Made by a program: the position numbers and the translations under genes | From: Anadara kagoshimensis | Taxonomy: Eukaryota > Mollusca > Bivalvia > Arcoida > Arcidae | Direction of reading: 5' to 3' | DNA: 64,000 nucleotides | Assembly (NCBI GenBank): GCA_021292105.1 | Contig: CM037870.1 | Coordinates: 21,902,424-21,966,423, forward strand | The notes under the pieces: model-generated | Databases searched by the model: none | What the model was told of the DNA's origin: nothing | What the model saw: the letters and a program-made list of their open reading frames with translations, nothing else | Shown: in pieces, positions 8,527 through 20,300 of the stretch | How positions within the stretch are numbered: the stretch's first letter is position 1 | Layout: the number at the start of each line of letters is the position of its first letter

Positions 8527-9096
8527 ATCTTAAAAATCGTACGTACGAATTGATAAGTCGTACCTGCAAATTAAAAAAATCGTAGCTACGAATTTAAAAA
8601 TCGAACCTACGAATTTTTAAAGCGTACATACGAATTTTAAAACGTACATACAATTTTAAAAATCGTACGTACGAATAAAACAAATCGTAGCTACGAATTT
8701 AAAAATCGTACATACGATTTTAAAATCGTACGTACGAATAAAAAAAACGTACATACGATTTTAAAAATAGTACGTACGAATAAAAAAATTGTACGTACAA
8801 AAAAAATCGTAGCTACGAATAAAAAAATCGTACCTACGAATTAAAAAAAAAATCGTAGCTACGAATTTAAATATCGTACCTACGGAATTTAAAATCGTAC
8901 ATACGATTTTAAAAGTCGTATATACGATTTTAAAAATCGTACCTACAAATTAAAAAAATCGTAGCTACGAATTTAAAAATCGTAGCTACGAATTTAAAAA
9001 TCGTACCAACGAAATTTAAAATCGTACATACGATTTCAAAAGTCGTATATACGATTTTAAAAATCGTACCTACGAATAAAAAAAATCGTAGGTACG
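8527..9096. repeat. Array of short perfect palindromes
   Basis: About 25-30 tandem units of about 20 bp. Each has a self-complementary core, TCGTACGTACGA, TCGTAGCTACGA or TCGTACATACGA-like, joined by A/T runs (AATTTAAAAA). Every unit can form its own hairpin. The core dinucleotide varies (CG, GC, CA, CC) while the flanking TCGTA/TACGA stays. Confidence 0.85.
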
Positions 9097-9099
9097 ATT

Positions 9100-9880
9100 T
9101 TTTCTCTGATACTATTTTTAACCTCATTTAGGAGTCTGTATGTGCTATCTAAACAAGTATAGGCGAACAACATTGGTCTGTCTGCTTGACCATTCATAAG
9201 GAAAATCATGTAGAAAGATCCACCCAATACAGGATTGGCAGATAAGCTTCATATACAGGGCAAGTGATTAGTGTTCGCAAATGTAGACGAAATAAGCAGG
9301 CTTGACCGATCCCCAAAGTAAATGCACTCGTTCATGATTAATATTTGACTTTAAGGTCAAGCGGACAGGTCAATGTTGTTTTTTATTCTGCTAGAGTTGG
9401 CTTTCTTATAATTCTACCTTTTAAAGATAATGTCTTAATGGGTGTTTGTGGTAGCCTTAGGGATGTAATTATAAACAAGCTCGCCATTCTTTTTCACGAC
9501 ATATCAACCCCACCTCTCACAAAAATCACACATACACACAGGGAGAGAGAGAGAGAGGGAGAGGGGGCGAGATCTTTTATTACTTTGAAGTTATGAAGTC
9601 ATAAAATCGTTTCAAACTTCTTTATTTTCCAGTTCGACGAGTTTAAAATGACGTGGCAGGTACGGGGCCAGAGTCTTGGCGAATGGGGGGGGGGGGGGGG
9701 GGGCACAATTTCGCGCAAAAGGCGCGACCTCCTAGGGGGGGGGGGGTCTGAACATTTTTGTGTTTTCAGTACAAATGGTGCAATTTCCTACATCTAGAAC
9801 ACTGTCATACGTTTTTAGCTCGCACTCAAAGTGGATCTAAACCAGTTAAAGAACTAATCAGTCTAGCTTTTTTCAAAGGT
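9100..9880. other. No gene; GA repeat and poly-G runs
   Basis: A segment at 9437-9545 (GTGTTTGTGGTAGCCTTAGG, a CGACATATCAACC motif) ending in a GA microsatellite (9540-9568) is also found at 17175-17330. Two G homopolymers, 19 Gs at 9685-9703 and 12 Gs at 9735-9746, flank a GCGC-rich spacer. The poly-G runs are likely of uncertain length in the assembly. Confidence 0.6.
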
Positions 9881-10120
9881 GGCTATGAGTGTCGATGAGT
9901 TCAGATTATGTCTATCAACTGTACTGCCGGAATTCGTCGCTGTCGGTAACTTGTCGTGTCAGTCTCTTTATCTATCGATGTGTAGTCGTGCACCGCAGAT
10001 CCAGATTGACTCTTTATTGTGTTATATTAAAGGAGTTCTTTGCACCCTTGAAAGTGGTAGATCGATCCAACGGAGGGATACCAGTGTTTCAATTCAATTT
10101 GGTAGATAATGTCGGACGAA

Positions 10121-10500
10121 CGTGGTCCGAGTGATTCAGTTGGGTTGATAAATCACGCTCATCAGTGAAAAGTTTGTCTGTTTGAATCCCGGTCCTATGT
10201 TTGATTGATCATTGATTAATGGGGGTTAACGTCCAAGTCAATGACATTTCACTTATATCGAGACGGCACCAGCTATATAGGTGTAGGTGCAGAACATTTT
10301 ATCTATGCTTTGCGGTGATGACATTATGCAGTGATGTTTCTTTATCGTGTCACGCCTACCGTGACAAGGGGCCTTGGTTTTTAAGATTTGTCCGAAAGAC
10401 TCGCTTTCATTTTTTAATGCGTAGCTAACAATCACTACCCTTTTTAAAGTCTTGGGTCAGACCCGGCAAGAGACCCAATCCGCGACTTCCCACTTACGGA
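10121..10500 (+). mobile_element. tRNA-derived SINE, degenerate
   Basis: A box A-like TGATTCAGTTGG at 10132-10143 and a box B-like GTTTGAATCCC at 10180-10190 have normal tRNA spacing. The body after it (CACTTATATCGAGACGGCAC, then CGTGTCACGCCTACCGTGAC) resembles a diverged copy at about 42326-42500. No clear tail or target duplication was seen. The right end is approximate. Confidence 0.45.
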
Positions 10501-11175
10501 GCTAGTACTGTACTAACTGACCTGCCTGCTACCGAAGTGAATTTTTATATGAGGTCTGTTTGCCATTCCGTTTGCCGTTAGTTTTCTGGGCACTCTGGAA
10601 TCCTCTACGATACATGAACTGACTCACTTAAGTGAAACATTCTTGACTGGGGCGTAAAACTGCTCACTAACAAAATGAACAAGATACAACCGCTAGATGA
10701 ATGGGTTGAACAACAGAGTTATCAAACCAACTATCTGTAATAGTAAAAAAGGATAAGCATCTCCTGTTTAGCTATACCTATACCTGCCACGTGTGTAATC
10801 AAAACTAAGGGAAAGGAACTTCGAACTATGAGAACTCAAATTTATCCTGGGCAATCCTGAACACAGAGACTACAAACTTATCAACAATACTGTGGTGACG
10901 TCTAGAAAACTTTTCGATTGCTTTGATAAGCCTATGCTTGCAATATCCCCCGTGTCAACAATTTATTGTCAGTCTTCTCTCCAGATTTTACAAGGTTTTG
11001 CATCAAAAAAGGCTTCTGAGATATTTGGACACGTTACCCGACCTCTGGAACCCCGTTGGACTCAATGTTGATCATCCATCAATATTAACCAAAGGCGACG
11101 TACCAATTGCAACACATTACATAGCGCATCATGTGGTTAGTCACAAAACTCATCAAATACTAGGCTTTATGTACT
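10501..11175. other. No gene recognised
   Basis: Unique-looking sequence of average composition. Open frames here are short and without recognisable motifs. Confidence 0.5.
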
Positions 11176-11372
11176 CTCTACAAGTCCGAGACATGTAATC
11201 TCCAAAAGTCCCAAACATGTATTCTCTATAAATCTAAGATAGATACTCTCCAAAAATCCACAAATCCAAGAGAGATACTCTCCACAAATCCAAAACATTT
11301 AATCTCCACAAGTCCGAAAAAGAAATCTCCACAAATCCAAAAGAAATGCTTTCCACAAATCCAAGACAGGAA
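11176..11372. repeat. Short minisatellite of about 27 bp
   Basis: Seven or so diverged units built on CTCCACAAATCCAAGACATG. The open frame on the minus strand through it (repeats of GFVE/LGFVD) reflects the repeat and is not a gene. Confidence 0.65.
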
Positions 11373-11840
11373 ATAAAGCACCATATCCCAGCAAAATGCA
11401 GTGTTTATATCTATTAGCCATATCACTTGGCATGGTCTTTTCATTACTGTTAGGCGTCAATTCTAAAAATATTAACATTGGTAATAAACAAAAACAGGAT
11501 GATTATGGTCTTATTCTGTTAGTCATCTCCGGGTTGTTGTAAAAAAAGTCACACTGGCACTACAACCACACATATACACGCAGACACAACAGCAGATAAA
11601 CATGGCTGAATACAGTCTGGGACCCGCATAACAAGGTTGTAGGAACACTTCAGCGAGACACAAGCACCACCCACGTCACAACTACTACTATCAAATACAG
11701 TTAACAAAGCACCAGTATCAACCATTAGCCTTCAGTATTTATATATTTATATATTAACACGTCTGTAGCTGTTTCATTGCAAAAAGTTGTGCATTCTGTT
11801 TCACCCAAACCTACAGGGGTTTAATTGTGGATGGTACATG
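11373..11840. other. No gene recognised
   Basis: Noncoding sequence with short CA-rich patches. It ends at the terminal repeat of the mariner at 11841. Confidence 0.5.
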
Positions 11841-12456
11841 TACGAGGGCGAGTCGATAAGTAACCAACCTAACTTACTGGTTGAAAATCCATCTCTTCTT
11901 TATGGTGTAACTGCCCTCCACTTGGACCAACGGTGTTCAAGTGCCATTAGCCCAGAACTGAAAAAGTAACTACAGGTTTTTAATTGATCCTCTCCTCAAC
12001 TGTCATCATGACTTCTTTTCAATTTTAGGAATGCTCTACAGATTTCATTGACAAATGCTAGTGTGGGCTCTTGCGTTGTCCTGTTGCTGCAAAACATCGT
12101 CCGTTTACATCAACATTTTTCATAGATGGCAGTTCTCAGCTGATCTAACAAGTTTGCATAGTAGTGGAGCGGCTAAGTCAAAAATTTGGCCAAATAGTTC
12201 ACTTTGTGATACAAGTATGAAACTTGGTACATATGTTTATTGGATCATGGACTTTGCAAATCCACCGTTGGCCATTTCAATTTCGACCATTTTCAAGATG
12301 GCCGACGTGAAAATCAAAATGGCGGCTTTAAGAGGTCTATATATCCATTTATTATATGTAATAAGATTAAATTTCAGCTTTGAATTAGATTTTAGCCATA
12401 TTATTAGTGTATATTTATATTTATGTGTATTAGTCTGAAGAGGTATTTCTTTGTTA

Positions 12457-12970
12457 GACCCCTGCCGGTAAAAACCGGAGGGGACTATAGTGTTTGTCGT
12501 CCCTCTGTCTGTCTGTCCGTCAATCTGCCTGACTGGTCAGAAACTTGTATCCCCAACTCCTCCTAAACTACTGAAGGATTTGATTGAAACTAAACAGAAA
12601 TGATAAGTAGATAGTGCTGTTTTGCATATTCAAAGATGGTTGCCGTTGATTGGTCATGTGACCAAATTCTGCATTCTGATTGGTTGAGATAAAAACGTTG
12701 ATTAAAAAGCAAGTTTTAAAGCTAAAAGTTTGAAAATTAACATATACAAGTGGAATTTTTTAGGAGACATCATAATTCTATGTGTGTCGTCCGTCTGTCC
12801 ATCTACTAGTCTGTCTGTATGTCTGTCTGTCTGTTCAGAGAACTTGTATCCGAAACTCTTTCTAAACTACTGAATGGATTTGATTGAAACTAAGCTGAAA
12901 TGAATAGTATATAGTACTGTGTTGCCTATTCAAAGATGGTTACCGTTGATTTGTCATGTGATGAGATTTG
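12457..12970. repeat. Dimeric repeat inside the Academ-like element
   Basis: Two copies of about 120 bp, starting AACTTGTATCC near 12542 and 12839 and ending near TTGATTGGTCATGTGA, are about 297 bp apart. Each is preceded by a GTCGTCC(C/G)TCTGTC-type pyrimidine stretch with CTGT repeats. A 12457-12480 stretch has the dyad GCCGGTAAAAACCGG. It may be a nested nonautonomous element or an internal duplication. Confidence 0.6.
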
Positions 12971-13813
12971 TAAATAATCAAAAATATTTTAATTTTGGCC
13001 CAATAATAACTTTAACTTAAAATACAGTATCCATATACAGCACTGCTAAAGCAAATTGCATCATTATTTTGTTAATGCTAGCTTCTCTTGAATATAATAC
13101 ATTATTAGATTAAGCTAACTCTCAATTTCAGTTTGTTTTTCAGAACACACACTACAATAAACTTATTTATGCACTCTAATAACTTGACTTAGGATATATT
13201 AAAGAATGTTTGGCCCTATACCATGTTTACACTTTTATTTGACAGGCCAGCATACCCAATAGCGAACATTATTACATGTTTGGTTTTTTAATTTCCAATT
13301 TTCAACGGCAGGGGACATGCATTGTTTGCAATACTGACTGTAAGCTTATTAAAGCAAATAGTTAAGGGATTGTGAATTTGCTGTGAAATAGCTCAGTTCA
13401 AGTAACAGTTGCAGCTGAATAGTACTTACTGTACATGGCAGACTGGATCTATATCATTTTCAGTTCTCTAAACAGAACCTTTTTGCAGCCACATCTCACT
13501 AGTTCTTGCCAACAAAAGCAACCGTTTGCAGAGAAGTCCAGTATGATACCCAGTGATAACCATCTTTTACCAACCCCATAAAAATGGCAATTCTGGTAGG
13601 ACATTTAAGCACTGACCCAAACATGACCAGACTGAAAGGCACTCCGCTTTATATGTTACACTAGTGCTTCTTGAGTTGGTCGAATGGTATCATGTTTTCT
13701 GCTTCCTGGCAAGCATACTAAACCGTGCTTCATTTACCTTCTCTGTCCGAACGAACCTGTCATATAAGACGACTGTAAATGCTTCAAGACAATCACTGAT
13801 AAATCATCATAGC

Positions 13814-15190
13814 TTATACAAGTTGGTCTGTCAATGCATCAAAAACATCCCAAGCCTGCCATGCTGATTTTTTCTCTTTTGTATGAAAGGCAGATGCTAT
13901 GTCGCAGCCTGTAAATGCATAAAAGAATGGACGTGCTACTGACCTAGGTCCTAAGGAAATGTTAGGTTCATGGATTTTGTCTCTGCCTCTTCCAAATGCA
14001 ATCCAAAGTGTGTCAACTGTAAGTGAACTAAACACCGCGACTCCTATAACAACATCTGTATCAGAACTGCTAACAATAACATTCTTGAAATTACTTTCAT
14101 CAGCATGTTTTATGTGAAGGCATATCCGTGTGCCAGCGTCTTCTGAACAAGGAGCAACGTTGGTTTTGTCCACGTGATGGTTGCCACAAACATCATCATT
14201 ACATGTTGCAAGAATGAGATTTTTGTCTCCTGTCTGAGAAACTATTTTTTGTGGAATAAAGGTTAAAAAGCTCAGTTTTCTTTTCGTCAACCATGAGAAA
14301 ACTATTCCAACTGCTTGGTACTCTGCCATACCCAACACTCTTCGCCGAATTTTAATACCCCTGAGCTTTCAGACTGTCATTCACATAAACATCAAAGATT
14401 ATGTCACTTCTCAAATATGTCTGTGCAAAAGATTCACTAGTAATTGAAGGTATAATCACATCGGATGCATATTCATCAAATGTCTTGGAACCTCCAGGAG
14501 ATCATTCATTTACTGGAGCTGATCCATCAATAATCATAACGTCAGCCTGAGGTTCGTCATCTTGTCTAGTAATGCGCTTTTCCACTTATTAACTGCGATG
14601 TGGAACAAGTCCTTATTATTCAATTAAGGAAAAGCGACGGTGGATTTACTTGGTTCCCATGCATGGAAAATTCATTTCATTTAAATCACATTGTCTAATT
14701 TGACATGATAAGTTTCAGAAAGTGGAGGGATTGTCCTAGAATCTGGCGTAAATTTTATAGGATCCTGTTCCATGAAACAATGATTTATCGATGGTAGATG
14801 AAGGATTATAGTCTATGTAATCCTAAGCAGCAGTAGTAAAAGATCCTTTTTGAAGAACAGGTGGACAAACTATACCATCTTCTACATACTGTGATACAAA
14901 TAATTCGCCCATTACACACGAACTTTTTAGATTATGTCATAAAAATCACAGATTGCGTAATGGTGTAATATGTCAATAATTTGCCGCCTTCTTGTTTTTG
15001 TGTATATAAGCAGAGCCACATAGATAGCAAAATATGTTTTATGAGCCTTGGAGTGTCCATTGAAGTTGTCTTGTCTTGGCTGTTTGCGGCAGTTGTACTG
15101 GAGAAGATGGGCTAAAGCCAAATCAGAATCCATTGCAAAATTATCAATCTGAGATTTAATATTTGGACCATTTACCAACATGCCGACCAA
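13814..15190 (-). pseudogene. PIN/XPG-like nuclease domain protein of the transposon
   Basis: The upstream part (15190 to 14927) reads DSDLALAHLLQYNC and IYVALLIYTKTRRRQIIDILHHYAI, close in pattern to a protein family found in many copies in cnidarians and molluscs (P-YIGL-I-AKTR-K-L-D-L---GI). The downstream part (14338 to 13814) reads PCSEDAGTRICLHIKHAD, VIVSSSDTDVVIGVAVF, LWIAFGRGRDKIHEPNISLG and PFFYAFTGCDIASAF. The E-DTR, S-DTDV and TGCD motifs are the acidic clusters expected of a PIN/FEN-like nuclease. The segment between has no long open frame, so the gene is broken, and it lacks a start and other domains. As the only coding region inside the terminal repeats it is the likely transposase remnant. 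Confidence 0.6.
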
Positions 15191-16171
15191 TTCTAGGAGA
15201 GAAACTTAAGACTGCTTTTTTCTGACTAACTTTGTCTAGTCTAGTGAAAGATGTAGATTTTGTGGCATTTCCTTTCGGATTGTGGATACAGCCTTTGCAA
15301 GTTGTAGAATGTCATGATATCGTATGCATCAGTATCAAAAACAGGTTATTAAACAGCTGATACTGAACCCAATGCTGAGTTTAACAAGTACGATTTAGAC
15401 AAATATGCCTTTGTAGTGCTGCTAAATCGTACATCATATTTTAATTATTTTGTGTGGATAAGTTCATAATGCTATCCTTTTAATTTTGGCAATGTGGTAT
15501 TCTGTATATGGATATGATAAATACTACTAAGAACAATAGCTACATGCTACAAGCAGATGAAACATACGCTCTTTTACCTTATAATCCCCTCTGAAATCGC
15601 CGCCATTTTGAATTAGGATGATAGTTATCAAGCAGAATGCCACATTCAGACAAATTTCATGTCAGATCTGTATTATCTGGTCATTGTAAATGATAAATAT
15701 GATCAACTAAGGGCACTGCTTTGCCTAAATTGAAATCTTATGATTTTTAAACATAAAACTTGAATAAAAAAACCGCCATTTTGAATTTATTGGCAGCCAT
15801 CTTGAAAATGGACAAAATTTGGATGGCCAACGATGGATATATAATGTACATGATACAAATAACCTGTGGACCAAATTTCATGCTTGTATCACAAAGTGAA
15901 CTATTTTTGACTTAGCCGCTCCACTATAGTACACTCCAGTTATTGTACTTCTCTTGGGTAAAAAGGTGAATATAATAACACATTTCGCATACCAAAATAC
16001 TGTTGCCATCATCTTTCCAGCAGATGGTTGCGTCTTGAACTTCCTCAGCTTAGTCTTTCGGGGACCTGGGCCTACCCACTGACGAATTTGAGCTCCATCC
16101 TCTAGTTCATATTAAAGTGAATCCAAGTCTCATCTACAGTCACTAGACCTTTTGACCATACACGCTTCAAC

Positions 16172-16275
16172 AATGCGCTACATACTGATGATCTGGTTCT
16201 CATTAGCTCATCGCTCAGAGATATAGAGACCCAACAAGCTTTAAGCTTGTGCAACCTTTGTTCAGAGTTTCGTTG
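16172..16275 (+). mobile_element. LINE reverse transcriptase scrap
   Basis: The plus strand reads NALHTDDLVLISSSLRDIETQQAL and a Cys-containing continuation. This matches the YADDLVL-S-S--DLQ region of non-LTR reverse transcriptases, with HTDD in place of YADD. The piece is about 100 bp and sits between two mariner fragments. Too short to place in a clade. Confidence 0.55.
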
Positions 16276-16620
16276 CTATCGATGAAACGTGGCCCCATCA
16301 TTTTACTTCATTTACCAAGAGGCCAAACAACAGTCTAAACACCATGATTCACCATCGTCTAAGAAGGCAAAGACCGTGCCATCAGCTAGGAATTTTATGG
16401 CCTCAGTTGTTTTGATGTTGATGCTATTCTAGTGTAATTTAATCTGCAAATGGGACAAACATTCAATGAAAAATACTATGCATCACTTCTGAAACAGTTA
16501 TGGGGAAATATTAAACCCAAGCGCCGGGCGAAAACTCGGTAAAGGCGCGCGCGTTGTTTCAAGCGAACAATGTCTCTGTTCACAAGTCTGTCATTGCTAT
16601 GGCTGTCTTTAAACATCTTA
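16276..16620 (+). mobile_element. Second mariner fragment
   Basis: The plus strand shows DETWPHHFT at its start, a KKAKTVPSARNFMASVVL segment, then NEKYYASLLKQLWGNIKPKR and NNVSVHKSVIAMAVFKH. These match the middle of a mariner transposase (DETW-HHF-PE, KKAKTVPSAGKVMASVFWD, YYA-LL-QLR, HQDNAPVHKS) in several frames. Orientation is opposite to the neighbouring mariner, and it looks like a different subfamily. Both ends are missing, so it is a fragment. Confidence 0.7.
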
Positions 16621-17174
16621 GTTTATTCGTCAGTTTTTCGCTTCAAAACCGTTTTCAGGGTTTTTTCCAAAACTGAAAAGAGTCATTACGGGAACTCAAT
16701 TTCAGTTAGATGAAAACATTTATACATTCACCGGAGGACTCTTTAAATGGTCAAGAAAATGGCTTTTTAATATTACCATTGGAGGCCTTAAACAGCGATG
16801 GCAAAAAGTGTATAGGTACTGAAGGGGATTGTGTTAAATAATAAATAATATATTATGTCCGCCGAAATTCAATTTCTTACGTGAGAGTTTCACAACATAT
16901 TTTTAAACCCTCGTAACTTTAAACTTGAATGACACATGGTTTTAATTTGCCTTTTTGATGATCCCTAGTCTGATTAATTAGTCCACTAAACCACATTTTG
17001 TTTATATCAATTAATTATTTTTTGTCTAATCAACCCACAACCCACCCATACCCTCCTTTAATGACCATAATATGCCTTTTTGATACGGAACGAACGCATT
17101 CCTAAGTCCCCGCTGCAAATCATATCTCCCGACTCAACATAAGCATGCCCACTAATGCGACGCAGTTCACGATG
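16621..17174. other. No gene recognised
   Basis: AT-rich sequence without coding signs or clear repeats. Confidence 0.5.
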
Positions 17175-17269
17175 TAAAAGGTGTTTGTGGTAGCCTTGGG
17201 GTGTAGTTATAAAAAGTCTCATTACTCCGTTAGGTGACATATCAACCTGACCTCTCAAAATGAGAGAGA

Positions 17270-17325
<56 letters not shown>

Positions 17326-17330
17326 AGGGC
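17175..17330. repeat. Dispersed repeat ending in a GA microsatellite
   Basis: A second copy of the segment at 9437-9568 (GTGTTTGTGGTAGCCTTGGG and ACATATCAACC), followed by a (GA)n run at 17260-17324. Both copies end in a GA run, so the microsatellite may be the tail of a mobile repeat. Confidence 0.6.
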
Positions 17331-20300
17331 CTAAACTACTACAGAGGCAGACGAGGCATTTGCCTCGATTTGCTTTGGATTGTAATTTAGACACAGATTG
17401 GTATACTTGTTTAACTTTGCATCAATTAAATTGTGATTCATACAAGGATGGGTATATTTGTTTTACTTTGCTTTGAGATGTGTTTTAGACACGGATTGGT
17501 ATGTTTTGTTTTACTTTGATTTGTATTGTGATTTAGACACGCATTGGTATATTTGTTTTACTTTGGTTTGTATTGTGATTTAGACACGGATTGATATATT
17601 TGTTTTACTTTGCTTTGTATTGTGATTTAGACACCGATTGGTATATTTGTTTTACTTTGGTTTGTATTGTGATTTAGATACGGATTAGTATGTTTTGTTT
17701 TACTTTGCTTTAGTTTGCGATTTAGACATGGATTGGTATATTTGTTTGACTTTCGTTTGAGTTGTGATTTAGACACGGATTGGTATGTTTTGTTTTACTT
17801 TGCTTTGGATTGTGATTTAGACACCGATTGGTATATTTGTTTTACTTTGGTTTGTATTGTAATTTAGACACGGATTGGTATATTTGTTTTACTTTGCTTT
17901 GAGTTGTGATTTAGACACCGATTGGTATATTTGTTTTACTTTAGTTTGTATTGTGATTTAGACACATATTGGTATATTTGTTTCACTGTGCTTTGAATTG
18001 TGATTTAGACACGGATTGGTATATTTCTTTGACTTTCGTTTGAGTTGTGATTTAGACACGGATTGGTATGTTTTGTTTTACTTTGCTTTGGATTGTGATT
18101 TAGACACCGATTGGTATATTTGTTTTACTTTGGTTTGTATTGTAATTTAGACACCGATTGGTATATTTGTTTTACTTTAGTTTGTATTGTAATTTAGACA
18201 CATATTGGTATATTTGTTTCACTGTGCTTTGAATTGTGATTTAGACACGGATTGGTATATTTCTTTGACTTTCGTTTGAGTTGTGATTTAGACACGGATT
18301 GGTATGTTTTGTTTTACTTTGCTTTGGATTGTGATTTAGACACCGATTGGTATATTTGTTTTACTTTGGTTTGTATTGTAATTTAGACACCGATTGGTAT
18401 ATTTGTTTTACTTTAGTTTGTATTGTAATTTAGACACATATTGGTATATTTGTTTCACTGTGCTTTGAATTGTGATTTAGACACGGATTGGTATATTTCT
18501 TTGACTTTCGTTTGAGTTGTGATTTAGACACGGATTGGTATGTTTTGTTTTACTTTGCTTTGGATTGTGATTTAGACACCGATTGGTATATTTGTTTTAC
18601 TTTGGTTTGTATTGTAATTTAGACACGGATTGGTATATTTGTTTTACTTTGCTTTGAGTTGTGATTTAGACATGGATTTGTATATTAGTTTCACTTTGCT
18701 TTGAGTTGTGATTTAGACACCGATTGGTATATTTGTTTTACTTTGGTTTGTATTGTAATTTAGACACATATTGGTATATTTGTTTCACTGTGCTTTGAAT
18801 TGTGATTTAGACACGGATTGGTATATTTCTTTGACTTTGCTTTGAGTTGTGATTGAGACACGGATAGGTATATTTGTTTTACTTTCCTTTGGATTGTGAT
18901 TTAGACACCGATTGATATATTTGTTTAACTTTGCTTTGAATTGTGATTTAGACACGCATTGGTATATTTGTTTTACTTTTCTTTGGATTGTGATTTAGAC
19001 ACGGACTGATATATTTGTTTAACTTTGCTTTGTATTGTGATTTAGACACCGATTGGTATATTTGTTTTACTTTGGTTTGTATTGTGATTTAGATACGGAT
19101 TAGTATGTTTTGTTTTACTTTGCTTTAGTTTGCGATTTAGACATGGATTGGTATATTTGTTTGACTTTCGTTTGAGTTGTGATTTAGACACGGATTGGTA
19201 TGTTTTGTTTTACTTTGCTTTGGATTGTGATTTAGACACGGATTGGTATATTTGTTTTACTTTGGTTTGTATTGTAATTTAGACACGGATTGGTGTATTT
19301 ATTTTACTTTGCTTTGAGTTGTGATTTAGACATGGATTGGTATATTTGTTTCACTTTGCTTTGAGTTGTGATTTAGACACCGATTGGTATATTTGTTTTA
19401 CTTTGGTTTGTATTGTAATTTAGACACATATTGGTATATTTGTTTCACTGTGCTTTGAATTGTGATTTAGACACGGATTGGTACATTTCTTTGACTTTGC
19501 TTTGAGTTGTGATTGAGACACGGATAGGTATATTTGTTTTACTTTGCTCTGGATTGTGATTTAGACACGGATTGGTCTATTTGTTTCACTTTGCTTTGAG
19601 TTGTAATTGACACACGGATAGGTATATTTGTTTTACTTTGCTCTGGATTGTGATTGACACACGGATTGGTCTATTTATTTCACTTTGCTTTGTATTGTGA
19701 TTTAGACACGGATTGGTATAATTGTTTCACATTACTTTGAGTTGTGATTTAGACACGGATAGGTATATTTGTTTTACTTTGCTCTGGATTGTGATTTAGA
19801 CACGGATTGATATGTTTTGTTTTAATTTGCTTTGGATTGTGATTTAGACACGGATTGGTATATTTGTTTAACTTTGATTTGAGGTGTGATTTAGACACGG
19901 ATCGGTATGTTTAGTTTCACTTTGTTGTGAGTTGTGATTTTGACTCCGATTGGTATATTTGGTTTACTTTGCTTTGTATTGTGATTTAGACACGGATTAG
20001 TATGTTTGTTTTACTTTGATTTGAGTTGTGATTTAGACACGGATTGGTATGTTTGTTTACTTTGCTTTGGATTGTGAGTTAGACACGGATTGGTATGTTT
20101 TGTTTTACTTTGCAATGTATTGTGATTTAGTCACGGATTGGTATGTTTTGTTTTACTTTGCATTAGTTTGTGATTTAGACACAGATTTGTTTTATGTGTT
20201 TCACTTTGCTTTGAGTTGTGATTTAGACACCGATTGATATATTGTTTTACTTTGGATTTTTATAGTAATTTAGACACGGATTGGTATATTTGTTTTACTT

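Larger units (their letters stand above)
12162..15926 (-). mobile_element. Academ-like DNA transposon, about 3.8 kb
   Basis: Both ends carry imperfect terminal inverted repeats of about 170 bp starting TAGTGGAGCGGCTAAGTCAA; the outer 24 bases match exactly. The element is flanked by TAG on both sides (12159-12161 and 15927-15929), and the mariner coding sequence around it shows that only one TAG was there before. The 3-bp target duplication plus an internal protein with a PIN/XPG-like nuclease signature suggests the Academ superfamily, which is known for 3-4 bp duplications and an XPG-type nuclease. That assignment is inference. The internal gene is broken, and a dimeric repeat lies inside. 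Confidence 0.65.
11841..16170 (-). mobile_element. mariner element, split by an insertion
   Basis: The minus strand carries a mariner-type transposase in two parts. The part at 15927-16170 reads VDETWIHFNMN and then SAGKMMATVFWYAK and FLPKRSTITGVY. The part at 11841-12161 continues YANLLDQLRTAIYEK, shows QDNARAHTS and ends FFSSGLMALEHRWSKW. DETW and QDNA carry the first two catalytic Asp residues. The terminus at 11841 is CGAGGGCGAGTCGATAAGTA and then ACCAACCT, next to a TA dinucleotide. Joining the two halves after removing the Academ-like element restores the mariner reading V-Y-Y-A-N, so the insertion interrupted a formerly continuous element. The 5' third of the mariner is missing and stops occur, so it is dead. 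Confidence 0.8.

Noticed and set aside
8527-9096. Operator or origin-type palindrome cluster
   Set aside because: There is no adjacent gene or replication protein, and the array behaves as a minisatellite; kept only as an unusual repeat.
9345-9596. 83-codon frame ending in an RERERE stretch
   Set aside because: It crosses a dispersed repeat and the GA microsatellite; the same DNA occurs at 17.2 kb without the frame.
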